NCBI RefSeq assembly: GCF_963583255.1
Contig: NC_084807.1
Span: forward strand, 1,936,872 to 2,000,871
Length of the DNA stretch: 64,000 nucleotides
Reading direction: 5' to 3'
Origin: Pyrus communis
Taxonomy: Eukaryota > Streptophyta > Magnoliopsida > Rosales > Rosaceae
The notes beneath the pieces were generated by a model. That model worked only from the letters and a program-made list of their open reading frames with translations, ran no database searches and was not told the DNA's origin. This document shows positions 24,081-36,291 of this stretch, one piece after another (the first letter of the stretch is position 1; the number at the start of each line of letters is the position of its first letter). The position numbers were made by a program, and so were the translations under genes.

Positions 24081-24598
24081 TGTTTGTACCATACTTGATC
24101 AATCCCGAAACTACTAAGCACCAGTCAACAGCTTACCGTCAAGGACCCACAAGACTTTTCCTCGAACCAGGAGGCCAATCACAACACGACACATGTCGGT
24201 ATCAGAGGCCAATCACAGCGCGACACGTGTCGATTTCAGAGGCCAATCACAACACGACACGTGTCAATGTCAGAACAAAACTAGAAACTCTCTTATATAA
24301 AAGGGGATCATTCTCCCACAATAATCCCTAATGTCATTTGTACTAAACTATTCACTAGAACTCACTAAAAGAGAGCTTGAACCTATGTATTTGTGTAAAC
24401 CCTTCACAACTAATGAGAACTCCTCTACTTCGTGGACGTAGGCAATCTGGGTGAACCACGTACATCTTGTGTTGTTTGCTTCCCTATCTCTATTCATTTA
24501 CATACTTAGCCACATTAATGACCAGAGCAACCTAGTGAAGGTCATAAACCTCACACTTTTTGTTGTACCAAAGTTCTCATCGATTTTGTGCATCAACA
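24081..24598 (+). repeat. 3' LTR of element 1
   Basis: The LTR is 518 bp, starts TGTTTGTACC and ends CATCAACA, and is followed by the AAGCA duplication. It has three U3 repeats with two GACACGTG cores and a TATAAAAG box at about 24296. Confidence 0.9.
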
Positions 24599-24603
24599 AA
24601 GCA

Positions 24604-26334
24604 GATAGTACACAGTGCTCATTCTATAGATATTGTAAAAGCCAACCATGAACATCCAGCGCCCGTTATCTCCTCATCTTCCTATTTATAAGTCACAGCG
24701 CATTCGACTCATTTTTTTTCTATTTCTTCTCAAATGTAATTGTTCATCATACATCATATGATCAATTTTCGTCAGATACTATTTGTATTTAATTTTAAAT
24801 AAAAAAATCAAATGATTTCTGACCGTACGATACATGATGAATGATTAAATGTGGGAACCATGCTGCTCAATAGTCCGTTGAGCTGGATTCTCACTTCTAG
24901 TCGTTGGCCTTTTTGATCTTATCTGTATTCTGATCGAGGTTGAACTTTCATTCTTACAACTATCTTTTTGAAGCAGGTAGTTCACAGTGCTCACTCTATA
25001 GATACTGTAAAAGCCAAACATGAACATCCAGCGCCCGTTATCTCTTCATCTTCCTATTTATAAGTCACAACGCATTCAGGTCATTTCTTTTCTATTTCTT
25101 CTCAAATGTAACTGTTCATCGTACATCGTATGATCAGTTTTCGTCAGATGCTATTTGTGTTTAATTTTAAATAAAAAACATCAAATGATTTATGACCGTA
25201 CGATACATAATGAATGATTAAATGTGGGAATCCTATAGGATCCAATTCCCTTTCCTAGGCAAGTGTTGGAATAAAAATTCAGCATCATCGTGAATAGTTG
25301 AAGGGAGTTTTAACGAAAAGTTCACAGTACTATTCACTTGAACGAAAAACCACATTTTTACATTAAAAAGTCAATCTTGGTACTATTCACTTTACCATTT
25401 ATTTTGTCCTTATCATTAAAACTCAAAGTTTAGTTTTCCTATAGTTGAATTGTGTGAATTGACCATCTACAAACAAGAAGAAGCAACCATAATTAATTTA
25501 AATTACCAGTGTGATATTGATTAAAGCTCTTCGACGGATATGTTAGTATAAATATTTTAGAATTCAATACTAGAGAAGGACTATGCATTAAGGAAGCGTT
25601 ATACTAGTTGCAAGAGAGTTTTTTTATTTATGTATATAGAATTCAATACTAGAGAGCAGAGAATGCACTATGGAAGCATTATACTAGTTGTAAGAGAGTT
25701 TTTATTTATTTATTTATATAGAATTCATATTAAACCGGAAGAATCCTAAAATATATCTAGCGTAAGATATTTGAATATAAGATCTAGAACCTTTGGATAG
25801 AAATACAACTAATCGTAGTAATGAGATATTTAAGTTCAGTTCCATTTCAACATTCACCTATTTTTCTTAACTTCGTTCTTCCCTTCGTACAAGTTTGTTG
25901 CTAAGTGTCCCTCTAGTTGATAAGTTTAGACGTGAAGATAAATTTACAAACTCGATTGGATTTTTTAAGCTAAGGTAGTTTAGACCATCTCATAAGTGGA
26001 ATGCCACGTAATAAAATTTGAATGCATATACAAACTCCAACAGATATGCTAATTCTATGTAGATTGACAATTTTATTGTGAGCTGCCAAATTTGAGATAT
26101 GAGAAAACTTGATGTAGAATTATTATATTTAAATGTTTTGTTGTGTGGATCATAATAATGCAATAATCATAAATCATGAAAGTTCAGTTTTTATTTATTT
26201 ATTTTGAAGAGCGGGTTCAACAAATATTAATTGAATAAAAAAAAACATATGGGTTAGAGTAAAAGAAAATTTGACATTGCTGCATAAGCCTACAAATTTG
26301 CATTTGACATTTTTTTAACATCTTTATTGGAGAT
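24604..26334. other. Right part of duplication unit 2 and flank
   Basis: No gene is seen. It has two hairpin MITE copies (about 24735-24846 and 25107-25220) in a ~390-bp direct repeat, and the family A MITE at 25302. AT-rich sequence follows, matching 13680-14021, then an unannotated AT-rich flank up to the solo LTR. Confidence 0.6.
25302..25440 (+). mobile_element. MITE family A, copy 2 (139 bp, 8-bp target duplication)
   Basis: The MITE begins AGGGAGTTTTAACGAAAAGT and ends TTTAGTTTTCCT. It is bracketed by ATAGTTGA at 25294-25301 and 25441-25448. Unit 1 has the empty site with a single ATAGTTGA (about 13597-13604). The 8-bp duplication points to a hAT-type transposase. Confidence 0.85.
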
Positions 26335-26900
26335 TGACACGCCCCAATCCCGATGTCCAGGGGACAGAGGGATAGCCATGTGCTGGCCGACACCTAAACA
26401 TGCATATAAATTTCGCGCGAACTACATCTAATATTCAAATAGAAACCTTTCCAAAATAATATAATAAGTTCAATTGTCAATAAAATAAAAATGATAATGA
26501 ATGACATGTTTAGAGCATACTACTAATTCAAAATACAAGCAGAAAGCGTAATAGAAAGTGTTATTACAAGAATGTCCAAGAGGAAAGAAGGACACAAAGT
26601 CACTGGTATGGGAATGTCTCGTAGCTCGGATAGTATGCCTTGTTCCTAGGTTTTGAGGGGGCGCAAAACAAAATATGAGTGGAAGAAGTTGATATATAAG
26701 TAATACTGAAACAGTTATTCATCAACGTATTAACACCTAAAGTTTATGAAAACTCAGTAGTATAATATGTAATAGGTTTTTTGAAAACCTTAGCATGCAA
26801 TAAATTATTTCATAAAACATATATCGTATATAATGTGCTAAATACTGGTATCATAATCGACCGAAGCAACTACATCACCCGACTGAAGCTAAATATATGA

Positions 26901-27418
26901 TGTTTGTACCATACTTGACCAATCCCAAAACTACTAAGCACCGGTCAAAAGTATACCGTCAAGGACCCACAAGACTTTTCCTCCAACCAGAAGGCCAATC
27001 ACAACACGACACATGTTGGTATCAGAGGCCAATCACAGCGCAACACGTGTCGATATCAGACGCTAATCACAACACGACATGTGTCAATGTCAGAACAAAG
27101 TTAGAAACTTTCTTCTATAAAAGAGGATCATTCTCCCACAATAATCTCTAATGTCATTTGTACTAAACTATTCATTAGAACTCACTAAAAGAGAGCTTGA
27201 ACCTATGTATTTGTGTAAACCCTTTACAATTAATAAGAACTCCTCTACTCCGTGAACGTAGCCAATCTGGGTGAACCACGTACATCTTGTGTTATTTGCT
27301 TCCCTATCTCTATTCATTTACATACTTATCCATACTAATGACCAGAGCAACCTAGCGAAGGTCACAAACTTGACACTTTCTGTTGTACCAAAGTCCTCGC
27401 CGATTTTGTGCATCAACA
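26901..27418 (+). repeat. 5' LTR of element 2
   Basis: The LTR starts TGTTTGTACC and ends CATCAACA. It has three ~34-bp U3 repeats and a TATAAAAG box at about 27116. Confidence 0.9.
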
Positions 27419-27524
27419 TTTGGCGCCGTTTGTGGGAATCGCACTTATTCCTACTCTCTCCAGCTTTGTCAAGCTGGTTTCCACCATTCGCACACTTTCT
27501 TTCGACCAGGCACTCTTCTCCAAC

Positions 27525-29015
27525 ATGGGGAGTGAAGGGAGCCACAGCACGCAGAACGACACCCCCTCGCACTTAGTGCAAAGCAACAAAAGAAGGAACG
27601 AAATAGGTTTGCTCTTCAGGCTAAAGTCGATGAGCTAGAGGCTTAGAACAACAAGAATGAGATCCTCCAGGAGCAGTATGAGAAACTCTTCGGAATGCTC
27701 CATGAAGCTAGGCATACGCAAACACACGAACTCATCGCCTCCGGGGAAGTCAACCACCACCTGGATGCCCCCAACACGGGGGATCACCTGCCTTCAACAT
27801 GGATATTCCTAATGGGGAGCGAGTTACTCATCAAGGTGTTGATCAACATGAGATCTCTCTCGACCCAGCTGCCTCGACCCGAAGTAGGAAAAGTGGAGGA
27901 AGGCACCTTCTTGCAGAAGGAGTGGAAGGATCAAAAGTCGTTTATCGCGATTGTCGGGACTTCCTGAGGCAACGTCGAGAGAACCCCATCCATATAAGCT
28001 TGAAGGTCAATGACCCAAGGGTTTCTGAAAGATTTAGTAATCTCCTATGGCCCAGGCCAACTACCGATCTAGGGAATAAGCGACATGTCCTAGAGGAATA
28101 TGAAGGTACGGGGGATTCGGGGGTGTTTCGACAAGCTCGCCCTGGAAGTCAGTATGGTGAGTTCAAAGAAAAATCACATGCCCTTAATCAAGCTTTCCTA
28201 CTTCTAAGAGGAGATGGAGACTTACGGAAGAATGATCCAGCAGTACCTGACTCCACTCAGGACCCCCTTGTCTTAAAACTCCTTAAGGAAGTAAACAAGT
28301 TGAAGGCCGAACGTCAAGCCGAAATACCTGACTAGAACCAACCTAGGCCTGACCCTCTCACAAGGAGGATCCTCGACACCCCCTCCAAACAAAGACGAAG
28401 CAGAAGCTTGGCTTACAGCTTTACACTGGAAGGGAGGATACGATTGAACACCTTAACCTCTTTGAGTCCACCATGGCATATCGGATGCGCACCGACAAAG
28501 AACGATGTCTTCTCTTCCCTTTTACCTTCTCTGGCGGAGCTCTAAATTGGTATTGCCGTCTTCCACCTGAGACAATTAACTCATTCGAGGAACTGAGGAA
28601 ACTGTTTATCTCTCAACACATCTTCCAGACAGATCGCTTGCATTCCACAGATGACTTGTACAATATTCGCCAGAAGCCGGACGAGCCACTACGAAAATAT
28701 GCCGGCCGCTTCAGCCATAAGTAATCTTGCTGCGCTGTGGTAGATGACAAGACCGCCCTCAAAGCCTTCACAGCAGGCCTACGTGATTGTTTTTTCAAGT
28801 ACATGATCAATGCCAACACTTGGAATACTTACTCTGGGGTGATGGCACAGGTTTACAGCCACGCATCTGCCGAAGTAAAGATATACCAAGGGAACCCCCA
28901 TATGGTTAACCCCTATCAACAAGTGGGAAGTAGAAGTCAAGTTCTACCAAGTGAGGAGATCTTGGCCATTCAGACACCATTGCATCATCTCCTACCTCAT
29001 TTAACTACTCGCTAA
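27525..29015 (+). pseudogene. Gag-like remnant of element 2
   Basis: The ATG at 27525 corresponds to the one in element 1. Open stretches at 27799-28335, 28473-28724 and 28737-29015 together cover the coiled-coil N-terminal part and the gag capsid-like core (SGGALNWYCRLPPETINSFE, FSHK then a stop, DDKTALKAFTAGLRDCFFKY). Stops near 27643, 28335 and 28724 break the frame. Confidence 0.75.
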
Positions 29016-30434
29016 GTCACCAAACGTATTTGTTGCTTGGTAAGAGGAAGAATTTTTACTCTCAGCAAGCCTATTACAACAAGAGGGATACAAGTTTGTA
29101 TCAAGACAACCAGGGGTGAACATACCATTGACTATTATGACTATGGGGCCAAGCCTCACTTTTTCAAAGTGCAGGACTGGGTACTGAAGGAAATGCTATT
29201 ATAAGAAGGCATACACATTACAAATGTTTTGACTCTCAACCACTTGAGATCTTTTGTCACACAAACCATTCGACAAATATTTAAAGAAGAGGGAATTCAG
29301 ACAACTTCTCTGAGTCTTTTGCATTCCTAGCATTAGAACACTTGGTCTACGCTGACCTACCCCTATACTCCAACTCAAAGCTTCAACATGTGTACTTTGA
29401 CACAAAGTATGTGATACTAAGTGTTACAACCAACATGGTTCACATATCGAAAGCATGGATCCCTTCATGCATAGCAAAACATTCATAAGCATCACTTATG
29501 TCAATTAACATAAACATCATATATTCCAACACATCCATACATAAGCCAACTGTGCTTCGAAAGGATTCAACATACTTTGTGTCATTCGACACTTACTACA
29601 ATATGCCTCGACACCTTGCCCTTATTCTCACCAACCAAGTGATGAAATGTGAAGAAAGAACTTATCTTCATGCCACCATCGAGGTGATGAAATGTACAAC
29701 CTATATTGTCCTTCGTGCCACCAACCAGGTCATAAAATGTACAACCTATACTCTAATATCATTTGGCAACTTGCCACTCATGTCACCAACCGAGTGAAGA
29801 AGGAACTCATCTTCGTGCCACCAACTAGGTGATGAAATGTACAACCCGTATTCTAACATCATTTGGCAACTTGCCTCTCATGCCACCAACCAGGTGAAGA
29901 AGGAACTCATCTTCGTGTCACCAACCAGGTGATGAAATGTGATGAAAGGTGATAAAGGAACTCACATTCGTACCACTAACCGAGTGATGAAAGTAACCCA
30001 CCATTCATTCCACAAACTAGAAGACGAGTGGTACAACTTGTACACATGAACTCTTAGCATTCACAAATAATCAAAAACCCTCAAGCTTTACAACTCAACT
30101 AGGGGAGCACTTATGCCTAACAAGAGTTATAGTCACCAACAAAGTCTTATTGCAAGCCAACAACGGCTTCAGTGCATGTTATACGAAGATCAAGCTTTTC
30201 ATCCCTCGTACATCTGCTTCAGACATTTCTCCTCTGTAACAATGCAAACACTACAGCTCGTAGAAAGCTTCACACACTCTTGATCAAGACTGTTCGAAGC
30301 AAATTCAATTTATATGGTTCATCCAAACCTTCGACTACTACAAAGTGTGGCTTGCATCACAATCTCTTGCTCAACAGTGTGGAAGCAAAATTTGTATATG
30401 TTGTCTCTCCCACATTTTCAAATTTCTAATTTTC

Positions 30435-30467
<33 letters not shown>

Positions 30468-31353
30468 AAATTGGGAAATTCAACAACTTCAACAAATGGA
30501 GGGTAATTACAATTCTTAAAAACTTCATACACTCTTGATCAAGATAGCGTGAAACAAAATCAATTCATGATGCCCAACAAAACTTCAACCTCAAAGCTTC
30601 ACCTACAAATCTTCAACACCAAAGCTTCAACAAATGGAGGGCAAAAACAAATGACAAAAGCCTCACGCACTCTTGATCAAGATAGTGTGAAGCAAAACCA
30701 ACTTATAGTGCCAACAAAAGCTTCAACAAGTGAAGGGCAACAACAAATGTCAAAAGCCTCACACACTCTTGATCAAGATAGTGTGAAGCAAAACCAACTT
30801 ATAGTGCCAACAAAAGCTTCAATAAAGGAAATGTAACAACAATTCTCAAAAGCTTCACACACTCTTGATCAAGATAGTGTGAAGCAAAATCAATTTATGG
30901 TACCCGACAAAGCTTCAACACAAAAGCTTCACCTACAAAGTTTCAACATCAAACAAAGCTTCATCAATGGAGAGCAACTACAATTCTCAAAAGCTTCACA
31001 CACTCTTGATCAAGATAGTATGAAGTAAAATCAATTTATGGTGCCTAACAAAGCTTCAACACAAAAGCTTCACCTACAAAGTTTCAACATCAAACAAAGC
31101 TTCATCAATGGAGAGCAACTACAATTCTCAAAAACTTCACACTCTTGATCAAGATAATGTGAAACAAAATCAATTTATGGTGCCCAACAAATCTTCAACA
31201 CCAAAGTTTCACCTACAAAGGTTCAACTCTCAACTACAAAGCTTCAACACAAAAGCTTCAACATCAAAAACTTCACTACAAAGGTTCAACTCTCAACTAC
31301 AAAGTTTCAACACAAAAGCTTCAACACCAAAACTTCAACATCAAAGCTTCACC

Positions 31354-31384
<31 letters not shown>

Positions 31385-32591
31385 CATTTTCGAAAATTCA
31401 AAAATTCGAAAATTCCAAAAAAAAAAAAAAAAAAGAAAAAGAAAAAAAGAAAAGAAAAGAAAGAAATGAGCCTAGACCTTTCTTTCTTTGGGCCTAAACA
31501 ACTTTCATATCAAATATATATGAATGGGGAGTTTTGGGCAACCACTTAGAAAGGAAAATGGTGAAGTTTTGTTTGGAAAATTGTCTACTAGCAAGACACC
31601 TCACTCGACCGGAGACTTGGAGGACTCCTACTATATACCACTACACCTTGGTACTCAGAAATTTCGCGACTACTCAATGCCTTGGATTTTTCAAGTCCCC
31701 AACAGAAAAGTTTTCCTCACTCAAGAAATTAAGGGAGCACTACTTCAACCTACAGGGTCCACCCACGAAGTTTCAACATACAAACTTCAACAAAATAAAA
31801 AATCCAAGCTTGGCGTCATTGCTTTAATTGAAGAGATCGAGAAACATCAACAACCATTTGCTAACACCGTTGTCGAAGAACAAAGCTTCGCCATACCACT
31901 TCTACTACTTTGTCAAACAACAAAAGTATCCTATATCATCAGGATCGAACATACTCCAGGTTTGACGGACTTGTTTTGACCCTCAAATTCTCGAGTTGGC
32001 TCGCTCCTTTGGAGGAAACCAGAAAATCCTCTAGCCCAGTTCAAGAATACACATGTGGAAAGTCAAGTACAACAAAACACGTGCCGATTAGTCCGTCTTC
32101 TCCAAAAACAAGAGTACCTCATATCATCTCTTCTCCCTGTTTCTTCTCTTTATCCTTATTGCTGAATGAGAGACAGGGATAATGAGTACAATCAGCCGGA
32201 ACCCAAGATCAACCTACCGATCTGAGACTGATTGGTTGGAACCCTGATTGCTTACCTTGTCTGTCACCTCATTCGATAGATCTCCTCGCTTAGAGACTTG
32301 GTGGACTCCTACTATATGGTTTATATCGCACTTGACCAAACTCGAAACTACAAGTAAGCTTCAAATGAAAATGATACATTACCTTGTGCGTCAACGCCAA
32401 CTAAAGATACCACTCATGGATGAAGGAAAAATACTTCCAAGAGAAGATGCCACATCTACTTACAAGATAGAGAAGGCAAGTGAAGACGACACCACACTTC
32501 GGTATTTAGAAGTTTCGTGATTACTCAATGGCTTGGATCTTGCAAGTCTTCAACCGAGGAGCTTCCCTCACTCGGGAACTTAGGGGAGCAC

Positions 32592-33109
32592 TGTTTTTAC
32601 CATACTTGACCAATCCCGAAACTACTAAATACCGGTCAAAAGTATACCGTTAAGGACCCACAAGACTTTTCCTCCAACCAGGAGGCCAATCATAACACAA
32701 CACATGTTGGTATCAGAGGCCAATCACAGCGCAACACGTGTCGATATCAGACGCCAATCACAACACGACACGTGTCAATGTCAGAACAAAGCTAGAAACT
32801 CTCTTCTATAAAAGGGGATCATTCTCCCACAATAATCCCTAATGTCATTTGTACTAAACTATTCATTAGAACTCACTAAAAGAGAGCTTGAACCTATGTA
32901 TTTGTGTAAACCCTTCACAACTAATGAGAACTCCTCTACTCCGTGGACGTAGCCAATCTGGGTGAACCACGTACATCTTGTGTTATTTGCTTCCCTATCT
33001 CTATTCATTTACATACTTATCCACACTAATGACCAGAGCAACCTAGCGAAGGTCACAAACTTGACACTTTCTGTTGTACCAAAGTCCTCGCCGATTTTGT
33101 GCATCAACA
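32592..33109 (+). repeat. 3' LTR of element 2
   Basis: It is 518 bp, starting TGTTTTTACC (one change from the 5' copy) and ending CATCAACA. It differs from the 5' LTR at several scattered positions, so the insertion is not brand-new. Confidence 0.88.
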
Positions 33110-34842
33110 TATGAATATCTTCTTACCTGTAGGCCACTACATCACCAGGTTGAAGCCAACATAAGTATCTTCGCCTATAGACAGAATAATGACCACTAGA
33201 TAAGCACAAAAACATTGAATATAATATTTCCAACATAAGTACATATATCTTAAGGAGTTCAGTAGCTCAAACATCATATTTTAAAATATCTTCATAGTAT
33301 ATAGTCATCAATCATATATACTACAGAGAACGTAAAAATCAATAAAGTATGTATTCCAAAATATTTTTAGTAAAACCATAAAGTGTAAATCTAATTTACT
33401 CAAAAACGTTTCATAAAACGTAACCATGAAATCATGTTTTTCATGTATGCATTTCTAATAGTAAATCATGCATTTTGGAAAGGATCTACTCACAGATACT
33501 CCTTTGTCGAAAAGCCGTGCGAAATAAGAAGGATGGAAACGCTGCTAATAATCGCACCTAAGCACATAAAGGGTCCAATTAATAAAACTCTATCATAACA
33601 ATTGAGTTTCTGAAAACGGATGTCATAAATGGAATTAGGACGTCGAAAAACATAATGAGGAACCTTGAGTACGACCACGCGCCGAGATGGGTCGCCGAAA
33701 AAGTCTCTGGCGCCATCGTGGACGGCGATGGAGCACAATACCTTTAGCGGAGGCGCCTATGCTCCACGTGCCGGCATAATCGGCCCTTCACGCACGCCCA
33801 CACACATGCCCACGCGTCACTCACGTGTGGCCTGGGCTTGGGTTCCCTAAGGTTTGAGCCTGGGGTTCATTGGGCCGAAGGCCCGATTTGCATGGCCCAA
33901 AGGCCTAGTTTGGGTCTCAGGTTTAATGGATTGGGCTAGCCAATTAGGTTGGACAAAGGTGGTGGGTCGGGTTCGACCTGTTTTCAAGCCAAGGTTTGGC
34001 CGGTTTCTGGGCATAACTTCAAACACCTATAACTTTTTCAATATTCAACCAAATCGAGTGATTCAAAAACCAAAGTTGTAGTACTCAACAAGATGAAGAT
34101 AATGGTACCTTGCATGATGGCTGACTCGTCCTGCTTTGGCTGGAAAATGCCTCGAAAGTGGTGGTGCTCGCCGGAAAACTAGGAAAAGCTACTCCAAGCT
34201 ATTTTCTACGATTAACATGTATGTACTACTTAAAACAAGCTTCGATCTATCTTTAAAACACATCCTAAGAGTTTCTAGAAGTTTACCTTCATCGAAAAAT
34301 TCACAAAAATTGCCGAAGTTCGTCGGGTGAGGGTGCACCGTGGCTGTCATGGTTAAGGTGCCATGTTTTTTGCTAGGTTTCGAGGTTCAACGTCCAAATC
34401 TTGGGATCGTTGTAGTGGTGAGAGTGAGTTTAGAGAGAGGAGAGTGAGATCGCAGAGAGAATGAGAGAAAGATCTCGGGAAGAGCTAGAGAGAAGAAGAG
34501 AAAGTGAGGGAGATAGAGTCCTTGCAAAAAAAAAAAAAAATCAGAAAAAGAAAAAAAAGGGGAGGGGGTCACGGATGGAAAAGAAAGGAGGGGACATGTG
34601 GCCCCTAGTGACTCACAAAACAAGGTCACTAAAGACGAAACACAAAAATATCCGAAAACGTTTGATGTTTCAAACGTAAAATCTTCGTTATAGTTCTAAA
34701 TTCGAATCCATGCACGCCTATGCATTTGTGGCGATAAGTACATAAGAATAATTTAATGAAAATACACCAAGGGTAATTCGGTAATTTCATAAATCCGTTA
34801 ATATGAAAATACACTAAATTTGGGACGGGGTTTCACAGAGAT

Positions 34843-36291
34843 GTTCTTAGGAAAAAAATTGGCTTTTAAGAGATATTAAATGTAGGGCAATGCTAAAGAG
34901 ACTAAATTTTTAAATCAAATTTTATAAATCAAATGATATGAATTTCGCTAGTTATTATTATAGTTTAGTAGTATTCATTTTTATTTATAAATTTATAAAT
35001 GAGATCTTACCTTCAGCAATCTTTAATTTTGTGACAAGTATTTATCATAAATGGCTAAACTTTAATCCTCAATTTCATAAATACCAATTTTTCTATATAA
35101 TTTCAAATTTAGCCAAAATCACACTTAAAAAGACTCAAATACCCCCAAAATAAAATACAATATAAACTTGAAAGCCTAAACCCTCCTGGACAAAAGTATG
35201 CTACTTTTGTTTTGCCGATTCATTCACCAACAACAAAGTATGCAACTTTTGCAAGCTAATGAATGGATCTGGATTCATTGGGTAAAAATTAAAATCGGTA
35301 TATATGAACCTATTAATTATGGTCATAGTTCTTTAAAAAAAAAAAAAAAAAAAATCTAGCGAAGAAATAAACCTCCCTTTGATGCAATACCCACCCATAC
35401 CACACACAGAGCAACTGAATTTTATGACTTGTCACCGGAAAAATCGACGGCAACTGGATCCACGAAGTTGATTCGGTTTTGGTGGGAAAGAAAATTAAGA
35501 AAACCCACATCAATGATAACTCTTATAACAATAGAATAATTAAATGAAATCACCAGTAAAACAAGCCAAAGAGCTCCAATCAAACTCCCATTACGGATAA
35601 CTTGTATTGATTAAAAATATTTACTTAAAAGTTTCTTTAGGATTCAAAGATTTTAGTTATATTTCCATGGTGTTGAAACTTACTTTCCAGTAGTCAAGTC
35701 AGTGTTTTTCGATGACAACCAAAGAGTATGGGAACTTTAAGGATTTTTACCAACAACCAAAGAGTATGGGAACTTTAAAGATTTTTACCAACGAATGACG
35801 ACGTCGTGGCTTGTCATAACACATTTAGTATTATACCTTTTTGGTCATTTCAAATAGTCATAACTGTTTTACGTAAAAGTTTACCAAACATTATCATCTG
35901 CTTTTTTTTTTTTTTTTTTTTTTTTTTCAAAAGCATTTTTACAAAAAAATTTACCAAACACTATACTATTTTATTTCACAGATATTTATTCTCAGTACAG
36001 TAAAAACAACTTTTTTTCAAATCAAGCAATACCAAACCAACCTTCATTTTAAGAGTCGAGAAAACTCAGCATTTTAGTGTGAGCACACAAATATGGCTTC
36101 CACATTAAAGGATAAGTTTTGGCTATATAAATTGTCTTTCGTAACACTCATTGTGAAGTTAGCACTCCCCAACACAAACAGAGCCAAGATTCAAAAACCC
36201 GAATATCTAAGCCCTAATTTTCCCAAAAACCTCAGCTCATTTTAAAACCCCAAAAACCTAACTTGGGTTCTAGATCAGCGAGCGAGTGGCA
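34843..36291. other. Intergenic and promoter region of AQUARIUS
   Basis: The region is AT-rich with an A-run (about 35336-35354), two tandem copies of a 38-bp unit (35716-35753 and 35754-35791, CAACCAAAGAGTATGGGAAC) and a T-run (about 35901-35928). The last ~170 bases look like promoter and leader. Confidence 0.6.
36124..36132 (+). promoter_or_regulatory. Probable TATA box of AQUARIUS
   Basis: TATATAAAT lies 160 bases before the start codon. A start site ~30 bases downstream would give a ~130-nt leader, which also carries a GCCCTAA (telo-box-like) word at about 36210. Confidence 0.5.

Larger units (their letters stand above)
18220..24598 (+). mobile_element. Pol-less LTR retrotransposon (LARD-like), element 1
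   Basis: The element is flanked by the 5-bp target-site duplication AAGCA (18215-18219 and 24599-24603). LTRs at 18220-18703 and 24081-24598 start TGTTTGTACC and end CATCAACA. A primer-binding-type site TTTGGCGTCGTCTGTGGG follows the 5' LTR, and a purine-rich TTAGGGGAAC lies before the 3' LTR. Inside are a decayed gag-like region (18810-20410), a 100-bp tandem array (about 20930-21440), an AAGCTTCA-rich array (21976-22925) and a ~1.1-kb tail. I see no protease, reverse transcriptase, RNase H or integrase motif, so it would need a partner for mobility. The empty site survives in the ~390-bp repeat at about 24980. Confidence 0.92.
14022..25960. repeat. Segmental tandem duplication, unit 2 (interrupted)
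   Basis: Unit 2 repeats unit 1 from GGATCTCGTTATGCTC through the SDR gene to a right end matching unit 1 (GATAAATTTACAAACTCGAT at about 14001 and 25940). It is longer because of a 6,379-bp LTR element (18220-24598), a MITE (25302-25440) and an extra ~390-bp direct repeat (about 24735-25107). The insertions therefore postdate the duplication. Confidence 0.85.
26901..33109 (+). mobile_element. Pol-less LTR retrotransposon (LARD-like), element 2
   Basis: This is the same family as element 1. LTRs at 26901-27418 and 32592-33109 are 518 bp each, flanked by TATGA (26896-26900 and 33110-33114). The binding-site region reads TTTGGCGCCGTTTGTGGG. Gag-like fragments start at 27525 and run to about 29015, better preserved than in element 1 but still interrupted. 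Internal arrays at about 29600-29970 (GCCACCAACCAGGTGA units) and 30480-31360 (AAGCTTCA and palindrome units) follow, with A-runs at about 30436-30466 and 31359-31384. It has no recognisable pol genes. It is nested in the solo LTR, so it is younger than that LTR. Confidence 0.92.
26335..34837. mobile_element. Solo LTR (~2.3 kb), split by element 2
   Basis: The sequence starts TGACACGCCCCAATCCCGAT and ends GGGACGGGGTTTCACA. It is flanked by the 5-bp duplication GAGAT at 26330-26334 and 34838-34842. After removing the nested element (26901-33109 plus its duplication) about 2,289 bp remain, with no internal domain or second LTR. This fits a solo LTR from unequal recombination. The termini resemble LTRs of dicot Gypsy elements of the Tekay type; that class is from memory of termini only. 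Confidence 0.8.
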
